DNA from: Zygaena filipendulae
Taxonomy: Eukaryota; Arthropoda; Insecta; Lepidoptera; Zygaenidae
DNA length: 64,000 bases
Reading direction: 5' to 3'
Assembly: GCA_907165275.2 (NCBI GenBank)
Contig: OU015653.1
Location: 11,438,001 to 11,502,000 of the forward strand
Numbering within the stretch: the first letter of the stretch is position 1; each line of letters starts with the position of its first letter. Positions 22,662 to 35,618 of the stretch are shown piece after piece. The notes below the pieces were generated by a model. The model saw nothing but the letters and a program-made list of their open reading frames with translations, had not been told where the DNA came from and did not search any database. Position numbers and translations under genes: made by a program.

Positions 22662-24519
22662 CACGACTGCGCAGACGCCGACAGACACGGGCCATGGACA
22701 TTTTCTGACTCAATAAAACCAAATTTCAAATAATAATAATAATAATAATAAATTTTATTTGGCTTTTCAGTGTTTTAAAATACTCGCATATTCCAAAATG
22801 TGTGATTTTGAGATATCCTGCCCTTAAAATGCGTTCTTTACGCCTTTGTGCATCTGGCTGTACAGGTTTTCGTGTATTATGGCTTGGAGTTGAGCTGCAA
22901 GGCACGCAAATTACCCAGTAGGTAGGTATGTGAAAACTTTAATAGGTCAATGTAGCAATTCCATTTATTGACAAGTAAAACATATCTATAACTCATGTCG
23001 ACATACTTTTTCATCCTGAATATTATGTAATATTTATTCAAAAGTTCCAATTAAATATGTAGTTGTTAATTATTGAACAGTTAATTTTATACGGTTTCAC
23101 AATGAGCTCTGATACAAAACCTACTCTGCCAATATAATATCAGTGTCTTTTATAAACTGTTCATTAAAATGTACTGGCTATTGATCGCCACGGGTTATCA
23201 AACGATATCTGAGGTTACTCTCGAACAATAGAATCAGTTATAAATAACGACAACTTTATATGTATATGTTTAACTTTGATGCAAATTGTGTAGCACAACG
23301 TAACGTTTTTTAAAACACTGATGAATAGTTCCCTATGTTTAAACTCTTTTTAATACAGGAAAAAATTCAGTATTCGAACGAAGTTCTTTATCGCGCTGTA
23401 CGGATGGCAGTAAAAATTCATTTTCCGTCACGGCGTCATACGGCTGTTCTACGGAAAATCAAAGCAACTATATGTTTTTCGAATGGGTTTTTTTTTTGAT
23501 TCTTTTCACACATAACGAACTCGGTTTAATATGGAAAAAACTTCGTTCTAACCAAGTGTTAAACGATACTCACGCATTTTTTATTATTACATGATGTCTT
23601 TCTCAGTGGGGAATCGTTTTTTTTTTTAAATGGTCACATACAAATTTGCTTACGATCTGTTTTTTTTTTACAAATTTTATTAAAATAGGTCCAAAAAAAA
23701 TTCACAAAAAAATTAATGCAGAGTACGCGAATGAAACTGCAGCCATCAACTAGTTATTTAATATTAGGGTCGCGCATGCGTCGCAAGTACAAACAAGTGC
23801 ATATTTCATAAAGCCCGCTTCACACAACACAACGTAACGTTGCATCTCATTATCGCAGTCACTATACAGATACACACCATGTGTAAATATTAAACGGTCG
23901 TACTTTAATTCCATTATTGACAGTACAACACAAAGTTTATCACGCATGAAACGTGATCCTTATCGCGTTGAACTTAAGGTCGGAATTGCATTTGATTGGT
24001 GGTGTTATAATTCAGCGGTTCACTTGTTTGTACTCATCTCGAATGGTGGTTCGATTTGTTAAGAGCCAACCAATGTTTAAGCGATTGTGTTTTGCCATAC
24101 CTACTATAATATGTATACAGATCGACAGACACGTTTAGTGATTTTTGACAAGTGATTTTTGTTTGTTTGTCTAAACTGTTGTTTTTGTAGATAGGTAATT
24201 AATAATTATTGTCTGATGTATACCTACTGATTTTACCTGATACTCTTTGAGAGACACTGAGGGGATTTTTAATGTACATACTGATATAATGTCTATATAC
24301 TCTAAATGTGAACCGCCGACATAAGGTACCAATATAACTCAAAGATTTATACTAATCGAACTCATTAGTTTTGCTTTATTTTAATGCAACTTTATTATTA
24401 CAGACAGATACCTAAACAGACAAAAATTATAAAAACTATTATAATGCGCTTAGTCACACATCTAGAAATCTTTAATTTATTTTGTCCAATGTAGAGAAAA
24501 ATCGCAGCTTTATTTTATA
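22662..24519. other. Unassigned DNA
   Basis: An (AAT)n microsatellite at about 22730-22752 and several T runs (near 23488, 23618 and 23662). Short frames on both strands at 23750-24138 lack support. Confidence 0.4.
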
Positions 24520-24720
24520 CTAGCTGTTTCCTGCGATTTCACCCGGGTTATTTTCGGAGCTCCTGCGAAAAATTCCAAAAGAAGTACCCTACCTATATCC
24601 CTATCTGTACCTACTCCTGACAACGTGTATACAATTTCATGATTATCGATTGAGTAATTAAGGCGTTAAAGTGTAAAAAACAAATAAACATACTCATAAT
24701 TATATTCGCATATATAAGAA
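24520..24720 (-). mobile_element. Helitron-like copy, decayed
   Basis: A|CTAGCTGTTTCCTGCG, CTCCTGACAACGTGTAT, GATTGAGTAATTAAGGCG and an AATTATATTCGCATATATAAG head. Confidence 0.65.
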
Positions 24721-24730
24721 GACTAAGAAG

Positions 24731-24995
24731 ACCGCGGTAATTTCGGAGTTAATTCCGGGAAAAAAGTAGGTACTCTACGTCCTTCTTTGTACCCCTTACA
24801 GTAAGTAGTTTACGGTGATAAGCAGTTCCCCGCATTAATTCCGGAGTTCCCGCGGGAATTCCGGGATAAAAACTATCCTATCTTTTAAGTTGGACCATAT
24901 TATAAATGGTTACAAAATTTTATCAAAATCCGTTCAGTAGTTTCGGAGTCCATCGCGGACAAACAACGTGACACGTGATTTATATATATTAGAAG
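24731..24995 (-). mobile_element. Chimeric Helitron-like copy, 'Cap' subfamily
   Basis: Two hairpin-side modules (GCGGTAATTTCGGAG and GGAGTTCCCGCGGGAATTCC) are joined to a body not found in the main family: TTAAGTTGGACCATATTATA and TTTCGGAGTCCATCGCGGAC. The same body occurs in the opposite orientation at 31526-31752. The tail CTAG is missing. Confidence 0.65.
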
Positions 24996-26022
24996 AAGAT
25001 AGAAGATATTGCAGAGATAGTATGTTTTATGCGTATTACTTATATAATTATGTTCTTAAATATTTAACGCGCGTTCGCTGTCAAATAACTTTATTTGTTT
25101 TTTTTTTTTTTTATAAAAAGCATCACACATTAATAGTGACGGACAGACACGATAATTATAGGGTTGCCCATTTGCCGTGCATCGCACAACGGGCCACGTA
25201 ATAGACGCAATTACAACACGGTTTACACGTCCTGCGCTCACGGACAGTTTCGCCTAATTTGATTTGATTGTCACCCCATTTGACGTTTATTTAAATTTCG
25301 AATTGGCTGTTTCGTCACGCCTTTTGACGTTTAATTTTTTTTTTTTTAAGTGACTTTATTAGGTAGGTTTTGGTGGCGATTCTATAGAGAATATAAATAT
25401 TCTAAATTTGATTCCAGTAACACTGAAATCAAGATAGCTACCTACGTATTGAATTAATGTTTTTTCTTTATTTCCTATCTTAACTAGCAAACGATTTCGA
25501 CGGGTTTCAAGTACCTGATCGTTCATTTAATTTCTTAGTGATTATAATGTGATCTTTGGGTATTACACCTACTTATGGATAATAAGCATATTTTAATAAA
25601 AGACTCTTCAAATTTTTATGGGTTTTCTATAATGACATTTCAGTTTTTATTTCAATACCAAGATTTTTAACTTAAAAAGATTTGCACGAATAATATTTGC
25701 GGCTGATAATGGAACGGATTTTTCGACAGGTTTGTAATGCTTAAACTTATGCAAAGAGATTGGCTGCAGTACGGAATTAGTAATGCAAGCGTTCAAATAA
25801 TGACGCTGTGCCTATTGTAACAAAGTTTATTTTCTGTTAATAGGTCCATTACCCCGGGAGTCTGTCAATTATCCGATGGACAACATATGAACAATGTGAT
25901 TGGGCATTAATACTCAAAAATAATTTTTCACTTGTAGGTACTTATTTACAAATGAAAAAGCTTCGTAAACAAAGAACTCTGTATCATTATATTTAATATA
26001 ATATTAATTATTATAATAATAA
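24996..26022. other. Unassigned DNA
   Basis: T-rich; a run of about 16 T at 25096. Overlapping short frames on both strands at 24968-25241 are not supported. Confidence 0.4.
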
Positions 26023-26199
26023 TATTGTTTGTTTGTTTGTTATGCTTTCACGCCTTCACGGCTCAACGGATCTTCATGAAATTTTGCATACACTTTGTCA
26101 GAGATACAGAGTAGATTGTAGAATATAGGGTATTTTTTATCCCGGAATCACCACGGGAACTCCGAAATTACCGCGGGTGAACCTTCGACGATCAGCTAG
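26023..26199 (+). mobile_element. Helitron-like copy, GTTT slot
   Basis: (GTTT)n after a shortened head, CTTTCACGCCTTCACGGC, TTACCGCGGGTGAACC and CAGCTAG|T. Confidence 0.75.
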
Positions 26200-26330
26200 T
26201 TTATACATAGTCTCACACCTGTAACACGTGTAACACGGAGATTGGCACTGTATAGGCAGAGAGCTCATTATTCTGACGTAATCTAATATAGTACTAGGTA
26301 CTTACTACTATATATTTAGCTAATTATATA

Positions 26331-26543
26331 ATAGATGTGCCCCGCGGTTTCACCCATGGTAATTTAGGAGTTCCCGCGGGAATTCCAGGATAAAAATTAT
26401 CCTGTGTCCCTCCCTGTACCCCTGACAATATGCGTGCAAAATTTCATGATGATCGGTTGAGCCGTTAAGGCGTGAAAGCGTAACAAACGAACAAATAAAC
26501 AAACAAAACAAACTTACTTTCGCATTTATAATATTAGTAAGGA
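26331..26543 (-). mobile_element. Helitron-like element, near full length
   Basis: CTAG has decayed to ATAG. GGAGTTCCCGCGGGAATTCC, TGATGATCGGTTGAGCCG, AAGGCGTGAAAGCGTAAC, then TTATAATATTAGTAAGGA. Confidence 0.8.
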
Positions 26544-28817
26544 AATAAGGATTTAGAACCGTCTATATCATTTTCTAATAAATATGTTCTATGAATATAA
26601 TCGTATCTTATAACAGTTTCATTATGTTTTATTATATTGTACGTATTTTATTCGGAAAATCAACTACCTACTAAAAAAAATTGAATAGACATTTAATTGT
26701 TAAGCATACTGGCATATTATATTACAAATTTTGGTAAACATAACCACAAGTGGTGGGACGATAAATGATTTTCAATATATTTTTCTCCAATATACAATAG
26801 TACTTACTAGTAGATATGCTGATATTGCGATAGGTACCTACAACGATTTGTCTTCGATCTATGTTCAGATTATTTGGTAGTCAAACGTCTGTCAAATGTG
26901 GAATACTCATTAAACCGCTCTTATGGTGAGCATTTAAAATACCAAAGACGATATGGATCAGAAGTGAACCTGTGTAACCTCGACGTTACCGATGGATAGG
27001 TACGACCGCATTCACAACGAAGTGCGCGGCGCTACAAAATAGGATACATAATAGAATAGCTCTTTATTGTACAATACACCAAACTAAATGTTACCTTTAT
27101 TTTAACTATAATATATATTTATCAATTCCTTCAATAAGGCATACGAAAAACTATATTATCGTGATCTCCTTCAGTAAACCTTTAGGTGGAGAGGACCAGA
27201 TGTAAATGTTCGCATAGGTATTTCAAATCTTAAATCTACGAAATTCTTTACTAATTTTGACATTCCATATAGGTATTCATACGTATGATATGAGTTCCCG
27301 GGGTAAACTTATAAATAATAATTTAGGTATATACATAGGTAGGTACTTACCGTATTACTTTCGATTAGTCTTAAGAACTTTAATAATCAAAATATATTTT
27401 ATACCTACAGACTCATTTTATTTTAATACATTGGTTAATAATTTTAATTTAAAATAAAAATATTTTAAGAATTCATAGTTTTTTTTGCTAATCATTTCAA
27501 TCTATAAAATTTATGATAATATTTTTTGTTAAATTCCCCGTATAAACATTATTTATTCTGTATTTTTTTTATTTAAGTAGGTACATTTTTTAGCTTTATT
27601 TTATCTGAGCTTTTTAATTTATGCACCTACCTACTTAAAGTTTTTGCATTAAAATATGCAAATGATTTTTATTCTGCCCAGTGTAAATATAATAATTATA
27701 ATATATTGGGTGGCGATTTTAGCGTACCTAGTGATAAAATGTTAAAAATGTAATAGAATAGGTAATTTACTGTTATAATTTTTTTTAATGGTCACGCTTG
27801 AATCGCGTCCATGGCTGTTATGATTCATGTTATTTTTTTCTATTTCTAATCTCTTTTGATTTAAAAGATAAAACTCCTACTTTATATTACGCTACTGTGT
27901 AACGCGAACCCTAAACTCATTCGACAACGGTACCGCATGAGTTCGTCTAATGGCGTCTAATTGTTTAGCCCGGTATCGTACTTGGAGATCGTGGTACATG
28001 TAACTTATCGAGTTAGTATCGAGATCGGGTGAGATAACCCCATCTTAGGACAGCGTGTACGCTCGGTAATGTTTTTTCTCTTATATTTTTTAACTGTAAT
28101 GATAGTTCCATACAAAGGTGAGGTATAAAATAATGGATCGATGCAAGTCGTGATTCTAAGCGAGTCCAATTAAAGTAAATTTTCCGGTTCTTATACCATA
28201 AACTTAATTTTGTAACTATTTAGATTTTTATCTAAATTATTTGGGGTGGTGTTAAATAAAGGACGTTTTGTTTTTCTAACAAATCATTATTATTGTTTCA
28301 TCAATACCTAGGCAATGTGTAAGTTATAATCATATTCAAATCATGACTAGAGGATAATCCATTTATTAATAAATATGTATATTACCGATGGTGCCCGACA
28401 ACAAACGAACATGCTGCCCTCATACATACGAGGTGGTACACTTTTCTATGTGGCCGACTGTACCTATTCATGTTCTTATTAGAAGTCACGCTTCACAAAA
28501 ATATCTTTACTATAAGAACATTTAAATTTAAAAGGTATTCGTTTTCACATAAATAATGTAATACGAGAGAATGATAAAGTATAAAAAATACCTACTTACT
28601 CAAAGCACAATATTTCACAATGATTTGTAGTCCAATGCGCACGCGCTGCGTTTTGTAACTCTTTTGTTCTAACAAGACGCAAAATGCCCATTCAATGCTA
28701 AGCGGTCCGCTTCTGGGTCACACAACGCATGTTATTTATGATCTGTACCTAGAGTTCATGTAAGTACTTTGGTCACAATGTTCATCTATTCGTTATATTT
28801 TAATGTAGGTACAAACA
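26544..28817. other. Unassigned AT-rich DNA
   Basis: Among the most AT-rich parts of the window. A GC-richer patch lies at about 27900-28070. No supported gene. Confidence 0.4.
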
Positions 28818-29058
28818 TCTATACAGTCGTAATATAAAATAGTTTGTCCTGAATTACTGACTGCATGACGGATCAACGCACAGCCTGAACCGCTGATCGT
28901 AGAGACCTGAAACTTGGAGGGTGTGTTCTTTATATGACGTAGGCATTCGATAAGAAAAGATTTCTGAAAATGGCGTGAAAAAGGGGGACAAAGTTTGGAT
29001 GGAACAATTCCGCGGGAACTCCGAAATTATCGCGGGTGAAACCGCGCGGGACAGCTGG
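28818..29058 (+). mobile_element. Helitron-like element, 'GATCAGCGG' subfamily
   Basis: A|TCTATACAGTCG head. The body has CCGCTGATCGTAGAGACCTG and CTTGGAGGGTGTGTTCTTT; hairpin, then CTGG|T. It is the same subfamily as 63474-63713, which lies inverted, with about 240 bp in both. Confidence 0.8.
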
Positions 29059-29128
29059 TACCTATTTAAAGTTACAAGTAACCCAAGTAAGTACCAATAT
29101 TTGGTTCTCGTCAATTTTAGATCAAGCA

Positions 29129-29160
29129 CTAGCTGTTCCCTACGGCTTCACCCGCCTGAA
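29129..29160 (-). mobile_element. Tiny Helitron 3'-end remnant
   Basis: A|CTAGCTGTTCCCTACGG and TTCACCCGCC only. Confidence 0.45.
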
Positions 29161-30102
29161 GCTAGAGCTTGAACTGTTTAGAGATTCGTTTGAAAATTGT
29201 GTGTGATAACCCATAAAATATTATGTGCCCATCAATTTTAGTCACTTAAGCGTGACAGTACCTAATAACAAACATCGAAACTTGTACTTCTTTCATCTCC
29301 TCTTTCTGTAGCCCAATTTGATGAAACATAAGAACCATATGTTGTGAGCTGGTCAGCTAAACTACTAGCAGTTATTATACACATACAAACCAACCGACAG
29401 ATAGACACACAAAGAAAAATTCATTGCATTGTTTTCTTATCGACATAGGTATCTTTTAATAATATAAAGGCTTGATTATAGTTAAAGTTTAATTATACTG
29501 GGTGACTTTTTATAGCGTCTTGAAAAAAATAGGGCGTGTTAGGTAAATGGAGTAGAAGCCTCAGGCATAGTTAATTACTATTTTTATTTTTTTTACTAAC
29601 AGAGTCTGAAATTAATCTGCCAATATACACTCTTAATTTATAATTTAATCAAATACTGCCGTCTAAAGATTCTATTCCACTTACACAACACTTTCTATTC
29701 GGTTCAAGACGCTATAAAAAGTCACTCAGTATACCTATACATGAATAATACACCTAGTCACAATTTTTCTTCTCTAAAATATAATAGTAATTGCATTGTA
29801 TTAGTAGGTATGTTTATTTCTAGACACAAAATATAGGATTTTACAATATAAAAAAAAACACTCAACATTTATAAATCTCGATAGGAACAGTAATGGCGAC
29901 CTTATAAAGCATAACTTCAATATTAAACGAGTAAAGTAACCTACTTCTCTCTATAATTAACTATGTAAAAGTATAGATTTGCTAAAATGGTAACATGAAT
30001 ACTTAAGGTTAGGTTTTATTACGCGTTATTACCACTTAAACTGCTTTTTAAGTATACATATTATATAGTCAACCGCAAACAGCTCATTCATTACTTACAT
30101 TA
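29161..30102. other. Unassigned AT-rich DNA
   Basis: GACGCTATAAAAAGTCACTCAG near 29707 and its near-complement around 29500-29520 (GGGTGACTTTTTATAGCGTC) form inverted ends of a roughly 230-bp unit, perhaps another MITE. Confidence 0.45.
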
Positions 30103-30297
30103 GTGCTTATTATAAATGTGAAAGTGAGTTTGTATGTTTGTTTGTTATGCTTTAACGGCTCAGCGGATCATCATGAAATTTTGCATACTTACATGTTTTC
30201 AGGAATACAAAGAAGGACTAGGGTAGGGTACTTTTTATCCCGAAGTTCCCGCGGGCACTCTGAAATTGCCGGGGGTGAAACCGCGGGGATCAGCTAG
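30103..30297 (+). mobile_element. Helitron-like element
   Basis: TTATTATAAATGTGAAAGTG head, GTTTG repeat, GTTCCCGCGGGCACTC, hairpin, and CAGCTAG|T. Confidence 0.78.
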
Positions 30298-30392
30298 TCT
30301 CAAGATAAATGTTTCAAATTGAGGCTATTACAGGTGTGAACACTGAACATTGCGCGAAAGGTTTTTAAGATATTTCGTTTAAAACAAAATTT

Positions 30393-30505
30393 TCCGTACC
30401 TATGACAACGTGCATGGAAAATTTCATGATGATTGGTTATGCCATTAAGGCGTGAAAGCGTAACAAACAAACAAACAAACTTAATTTCGCATTTATAATA
30501 TTAGA
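30393..30505 (-). mobile_element. Helitron-like head fragment
   Basis: GACAACGTGCATGG, AAGGCGTGAAAGCGTAAC, (AAAC)n, TTATAATATTAGA. Only the 5' half is retained. Confidence 0.65.
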
Positions 30506-30552
30506 GTATAGTATTATTTATATTATCTGTGATATTAGTTAGGTCACTTTTA

Positions 30553-30742
30553 CTAGCTGTTTCCCGTAGTTTCAGCCGCGTTATTTCAGAGTTCTCAAGG
30601 TAGGTAATTGCGTAACAAAAACCTTTTTTATATCTCCAACAACGTGTATGCAAAATTTCATTATGATTGATCCAGCAGTTTGGGCATCGAAAGGCAACAG
30701 AGAGATGATCAGATTTACTTTTGCATTTATAATATTAGTAAT
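30553..30742 (-). mobile_element. Helitron-like copy, decayed
   Basis: A|CTAGCTGTTTCCCGTAG, CAACAACGTGTATGC, TTATAATATTAGTA. Confidence 0.7.
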
Positions 30743-31525
30743 ATGGGTATTTTACGAGTGATACATCTGTGATCAAAATTTTTGCGCCCGTGCACAGCGA
30801 AATTTCATTTCATCAAATATTTGAAAACAATTTGGTAGATACAGATACTAAACAAAAAGTACTCGTAACTTTTGGCTCGCTATCTCCGATTTGAATGTAG
30901 AGTCGAGTGAGCATTGTTACTATGATCAGATAAAGCTTACATACCAACAGATAAACGGTGCCAGTTAGCTTGCAATGAGCTTATAAGTCGATAATGTCAA
31001 CATGCTAATGATGTTTTGTTAAAAAGATCTCGTGTATTCACATCCATAAATAGTCTTTCTACACTGTATTCATAAATTATAGCTTTTCTAATTTCCAACA
31101 AAATTAATAATGCTGCATAACTATGTTATCACACCCTATTGTTAGTACCTTATTCTAGGTTTAAAATACCGGACATATTTCATTTTTAATTTGTGTTGAT
31201 TTAATTTTGTTTGTACATGGCGCATTGTTAAACTGTGTAAACTGTATGTATCCCCATGCGCCATGGTGGGGAGGATGTTGAGAACTCCTTTTTGGTTATT
31301 TTTATTTTTTATATATTAAATTTCTAAATTTGAACATTGATAATAGAACGTTTATAATGAAACAAAAAAGGGTAATGGGATTTCGTGAGTCTTGTTGAGA
31401 TTATTCATTTTATAGGAACACTACATTATTATATTATAACAATTATTAAAGTGATTAAAGTATTGTTTTTCAGTTTGTTAGTGTTTCCTTTCAGTAATCG
31501 TACAGATTTCCCACATCTTTACACA
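30743..31525. other. Unassigned AT-rich DNA
   Basis: No recognisable feature. Confidence 0.4.
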
Positions 31526-31752
31526 TCTTAATATATATAATTCACGTGAAACGTTGTTTGTCCGCGATGGACACCGAAACTACTGAACAGATTTTGATAA
31601 AATTTTGTAACTATTTATAATATGGTCCAACTTAAAAGATAGGATTAATGCGGGAAACTGCTTGATTATCACCGTAAACTACAGCACTTTTTTCCCGGAA
31701 TTACCGCGGGAACTCCGAAATTACCGCGGGTGAAATCGCGGGGGACAGCTAA
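31526..31752 (+). mobile_element. Chimeric Helitron-like element, 'Cap' subfamily
   Basis: A|TCTTAATATATATAA head, GTCCGCGATGGACACCG, TATTTATAATATGGTCC, TTATCACCGTAAACTAC, hairpin with GGTGAAATC loop, and CTAA|T (still CTRR). It is a sister of 24731-24995 but retains its tail. Confidence 0.78.
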
Positions 31753-33023
31753 TATAAATATAAAAACATATACACATAAAATACACATTATAGCTATGAA
31801 TAAATACATAATTATGTACCCTTTAGAAATAATAGTTACCGATTATAATATTACCTACATACCTATTTTAATTATTATATATATTTGCTAATCTTTGTGA
31901 TTTCATTCGCCTATCACCCTGTAAAACTTTAAAGGTTGAATTTTTAAAAACCCTGAAATACGCGTCTCTATCGTCTAAATTTCACATGACAGGCATTTAA
32001 AATGACAGGCATTCCCATAGTAAAATTCTAAATAGTGTTACTAAAGACAGGCTAAAATGCTTCCATAGTCAATTTCAATAGGAAAATTTCACCCCTATTT
32101 TCACAACCTTACAGCTTGAATTGCCAGAATCAAAATCAATCATTTCTTAGTGGTTTCTTTGAACCTTTCATATTTTTAGCTTCAGGTAAACCAGTGAGGG
32201 AGTTTCTTGATGTTATAAATTTGTAAATTGTATACGGTGTTAATCACCAAGTTCCGTAACTATTTGACGGATTCTTTTGAAGTTTGATGTCCATCCAGTT
32301 ACTGCGGATCCGCAATAAGGATTAGAGTACCTACTTTTCATTGGTTTCTGACGAACACCTAGTGATTCCATAATTCAGCTCCAAAACTATTAGTTGTAAA
32401 GAAATAAGAACATAAATACACCACAACACACAAAGAAAATTTTCTGCTATATATATAATTTCGTTTCTTCTTTAGGTACCTAGAGCACCAATCATCATAT
32501 AGGTATACTAGTGGAGCGTGGATCTCGTTACAAGAGTGCGCGCCATCTAATTGCATTGGTCGTTCATTAGTACAACGCAAATTGCCGATACAAATATCTA
32601 TTTTGTTTTTTTTTTTCACATTAAAAAAGCAGGTCGACTTACTGTTGTTGCATGCTAAATAGTCGCAATTTATATGTGTATGTGAAAAATTGTTCCACAT
32701 ATATTTTGTGTGCCGATGCTTCATTATCATTTGTTCGCACACTTGGTGAACTAGAAGTGATCAAAAATTGTAACGAGGCGGCCGTATGCCACTCGTTATG
32801 ATATCCCGCCTCATTTCTAATATTTGTTATTTATTTTTATATCTGTTCCTTTTATATTTTAAAAATTTGACTTTTGACTTTTTGGATAGAACTAGATACG
32901 ATTTAAAGAATACAAAAGCTCTAATTTACAAAATATATCTTTTATTTGAGCTAGTCCAAGATTTTACTACCACGAACCTCACAAATGACTAACAAGTCGG
33001 CGTCCCTTCTAAAGAACACAAAA
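31753..33023. other. Unassigned DNA
   Basis: A 127-codon minus-strand frame (32359-32742) looks like chance: no splice context and a lysine/tyrosine/cysteine-rich mix. Confidence 0.35.
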
Positions 33024-33215
33024 CTAGCTGTGGCCCTCGGTTTCATCCGCGTAACTTTTGGAATTTCCTCGGAAATTCTTTGAACCGGAATAAAAAGTAT
33101 CCTATTTATTGTTAATCCAAATCTATCCAAATCTATTGAGCCGTTAATGCGCGATTGGGCTACAAATGTCCAAACATCCAAATATATCCAAACATCAATA
33201 TATCCAGATATCTAA
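33024..33215 (-). mobile_element. Helitron-like copy, decayed
   Basis: A|CTAGCTGTGGCCCTCGG, ATTGAGCCGTTAATGCGCG, then TCCAAACATCCA repeats matching the GTTTGGATGTTTGG body of 7328-7527. Confidence 0.6.
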
Positions 33216-33481
33216 ATCCAAACATTCGTGTAGGTACTTGCTCATTTATCATATGTATTAGTGGAATTAGTTCAAAATTCAATATTTTGTGGCTATTTTG
33301 ATACCATAGCTTTAAGAGAACCTGAATGGTAAAAACTGTTTTTTTTTTAAATAATATAGTATTCATTTTGCATTATACCAAACCTTGTACAAGTATGTAT
33401 TTTGATTACTAAATATTTACTTGAATGAAACATGAACACTTCAGCAAAGCGTTAGAAAATAACTTCATTTATAAGCATTAA

Positions 33482-33727
33482 ATATTTGGACGCAGAAAGG
33501 CAATAACATGTTAACCCACAAAATTAAGTTATTAATTCAGAACAATTTATTGAGAGTTGGGGAACGTTTTTTAATTATGTGTTTATCTTATTACATTGCC
33601 TAAATATGTAACTAAATATTGGGCATAAAAAATGTTGACACAAAATGGCGCTATACTTTTAAAACACGATTTACTCAAAATTTCTCCAATGTGGGTTAAC
33701 ACACTATTGCTTATCTATATCCTGCAT
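33482..33727 (+). mobile_element. MITE family B, copy 3
   Basis: GGACGCAGAAAGGCAATAAC at the left and ATGTGGGTTAACACACTATT at the right. The body is collinear with copies 2 and 4. Confidence 0.75.
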
Positions 33728-34297
33728 TTATGCATGATTTATAATACACTTTAGGCGGCGATTTGTCCCAGATGCACACGACATCCGAAGTTATAAGTTT
33801 CCAAATAAATTCAAAAGATAGATAAACTAAAAGCCCAGCTCCGATACCGCGAGCGTGGAGTTATTTTTATTTCTTTTAAACACTAAACCGTACAAACGTA
33901 TTACAAAATATTTTTATCTAAGGAATTCGGTAGCGGAGTCGTGGGAGCACAACATACACTGTACTAAAGAATGGAGTATTACATAAGTATTACCCAATAC
34001 ATTAGAACAACATTACATCTAAATCTTTGTTGAGATAAAAGAATTTACAACAATAGTTGAAATGAGTTAGGACAATTAATCAAAATGAGGGATCGTACTG
34101 AACAAAAATTGGTGCGTTCATTAATTCTCGATCGAGCGCTCTCTCTTTTAGTCTAAACAGTGTTCCCGAGTTTCTTTTCAAACAGTCCTATATATTTTTT
34201 ATGCTACAACTCTTCTTCCGTCCGAATTCAGTCTTTATTTATAATGCCGTAACGAACTTAAGTTGCCTTTTTATTAAGATTTGTCTAATGTGATTTA
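33728..34297. other. Unassigned AT-rich DNA between two MITE-B copies
   Basis: No feature recognised. Confidence 0.4.
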
Positions 34298-34546
34298 ACA
34301 TTTCGACGCAGATAAGCAATAACATGTTAACCCACAAAATCAAGGTATTGATTCAGAACCATTTATTGAGAGTTAGGTAACGTTTTTTAATTATGTGTTT
34401 ACCTTATTACATTGCTTAAATATGTAACTAAATATTGAACATAAAAAATGTTGACACAAAATGGCGCTCCTACTTTTAAAACACGATTTACTCAAAATTT
34501 CTCCAGTGTGGGTTAACACACTATTGCTTATCTATGTCCATTTATT
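34298..34546 (+). mobile_element. MITE family B, copy 4
   Basis: CGACGCAGATAAGCAATAAC at the left and TTGCTTATCTATGTCC at the right, giving long inverted ends. Same orientation as the other three copies. Confidence 0.77.
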
Positions 34547-34864
34547 TTGTTAGAAGGCATGTTGTGTTATTATCTCTTTGTACGGTACCGTTGTATGTTC
34601 ATTGTTCTATCAGGTTTGTTTTAGTTTTTTATATTCTTCTTATAAAATATTATCTGATGCATAACTATTTATATACATTATTGTAGATACATGTACCTAT
34701 GTTACGTTTTATTTCAACATAATATGAAGAGTATGAATATAAAAGGAAAAAATCAGATTATTTTACTACAGTCAAGTTAAGGCGTGTTTTAATTATGATT
34801 TCAAAAATTAAAATCAAATAAAAAACCAAAAAAAAATGCACTGATTATTTATATTCACTGAAAA
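34547..34864. other. Unassigned AT-rich DNA
   Basis: No feature recognised. Confidence 0.4.
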
Positions 34865-35087
34865 TCCTTCTCATATTATAAACGCGAAAGTTTGTAAGAA
34901 TTTATGGATGGATGGATGGATGGATGGATGTTTGTTACTCTTTCATGCAAAAACTACTGGATGGATTTTAATGAAACTTTACAATAATATAGCTTATACA
35001 TCAGATTATCACATAGGATACTTTTTATCCCGGAATTCCCGCGGGAACTCTGAAATTAACGCGGGTGAAACGGCGGGACACAGCTAG
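34865..35087 (+). mobile_element. Helitron-like element, GGAT subfamily
   Basis: A|TCCTTCTCATATTATAAACG, about six GGAT units, CATCAGATTATCACATAGG, CCCGGAATTCCCGCGGG, a hairpin with one broken pair (ACGGCGGG), and CTAG|T. Confidence 0.85.
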
Positions 35088-35618
35088 TTATACATATTAT
35101 AAGAGCATACCTATAAGTCAAGTCAAGGAAAAAATATTTTTTGTCTTCCTTCTCGACACTTACCTATTATTATAAAACGTGTTTAAAATTAATTTTTATG
35201 TTTTTAACGCATCCGTTATGGAAATTTAATAATAAGATTAGTTATCAAATTGAATTTTTACTTTACGTGAAAGTGAAGAAGCTTCGTTATTGTTAAAAAG
35301 AAACTATAAAATTAGGTGTTGTAATCGTTAACAATATAACACTTGGCATTTTTAATGACCACAAATTATTTAAATTATAACCTATGCCAACGTATTATGT
35401 TACCTCACATCCTCTCGAATATCTATATTATGATGAGAATGTTATCATAAATTTTGTAATAGTCGAACCAACGTGTTACAATAAAATTATAAATATCAAA
35501 AGGCATTTGGATGCCTAAAATACTAATAATTTTAATATAAATCAAGAATTACATAAAAAAAATAATCAAATTTCATTGTGTGAATATTTTTTTTTAATAG
35601 AATTGAGTATCTAGGTAA
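35088..35618. other. Unassigned AT-rich DNA
   Basis: No feature recognised. Confidence 0.4.

Noticed and set aside
32359..32742. 127-codon minus-strand frame
   Set aside because: Composition typical of AT-rich random frames and no supporting signals.
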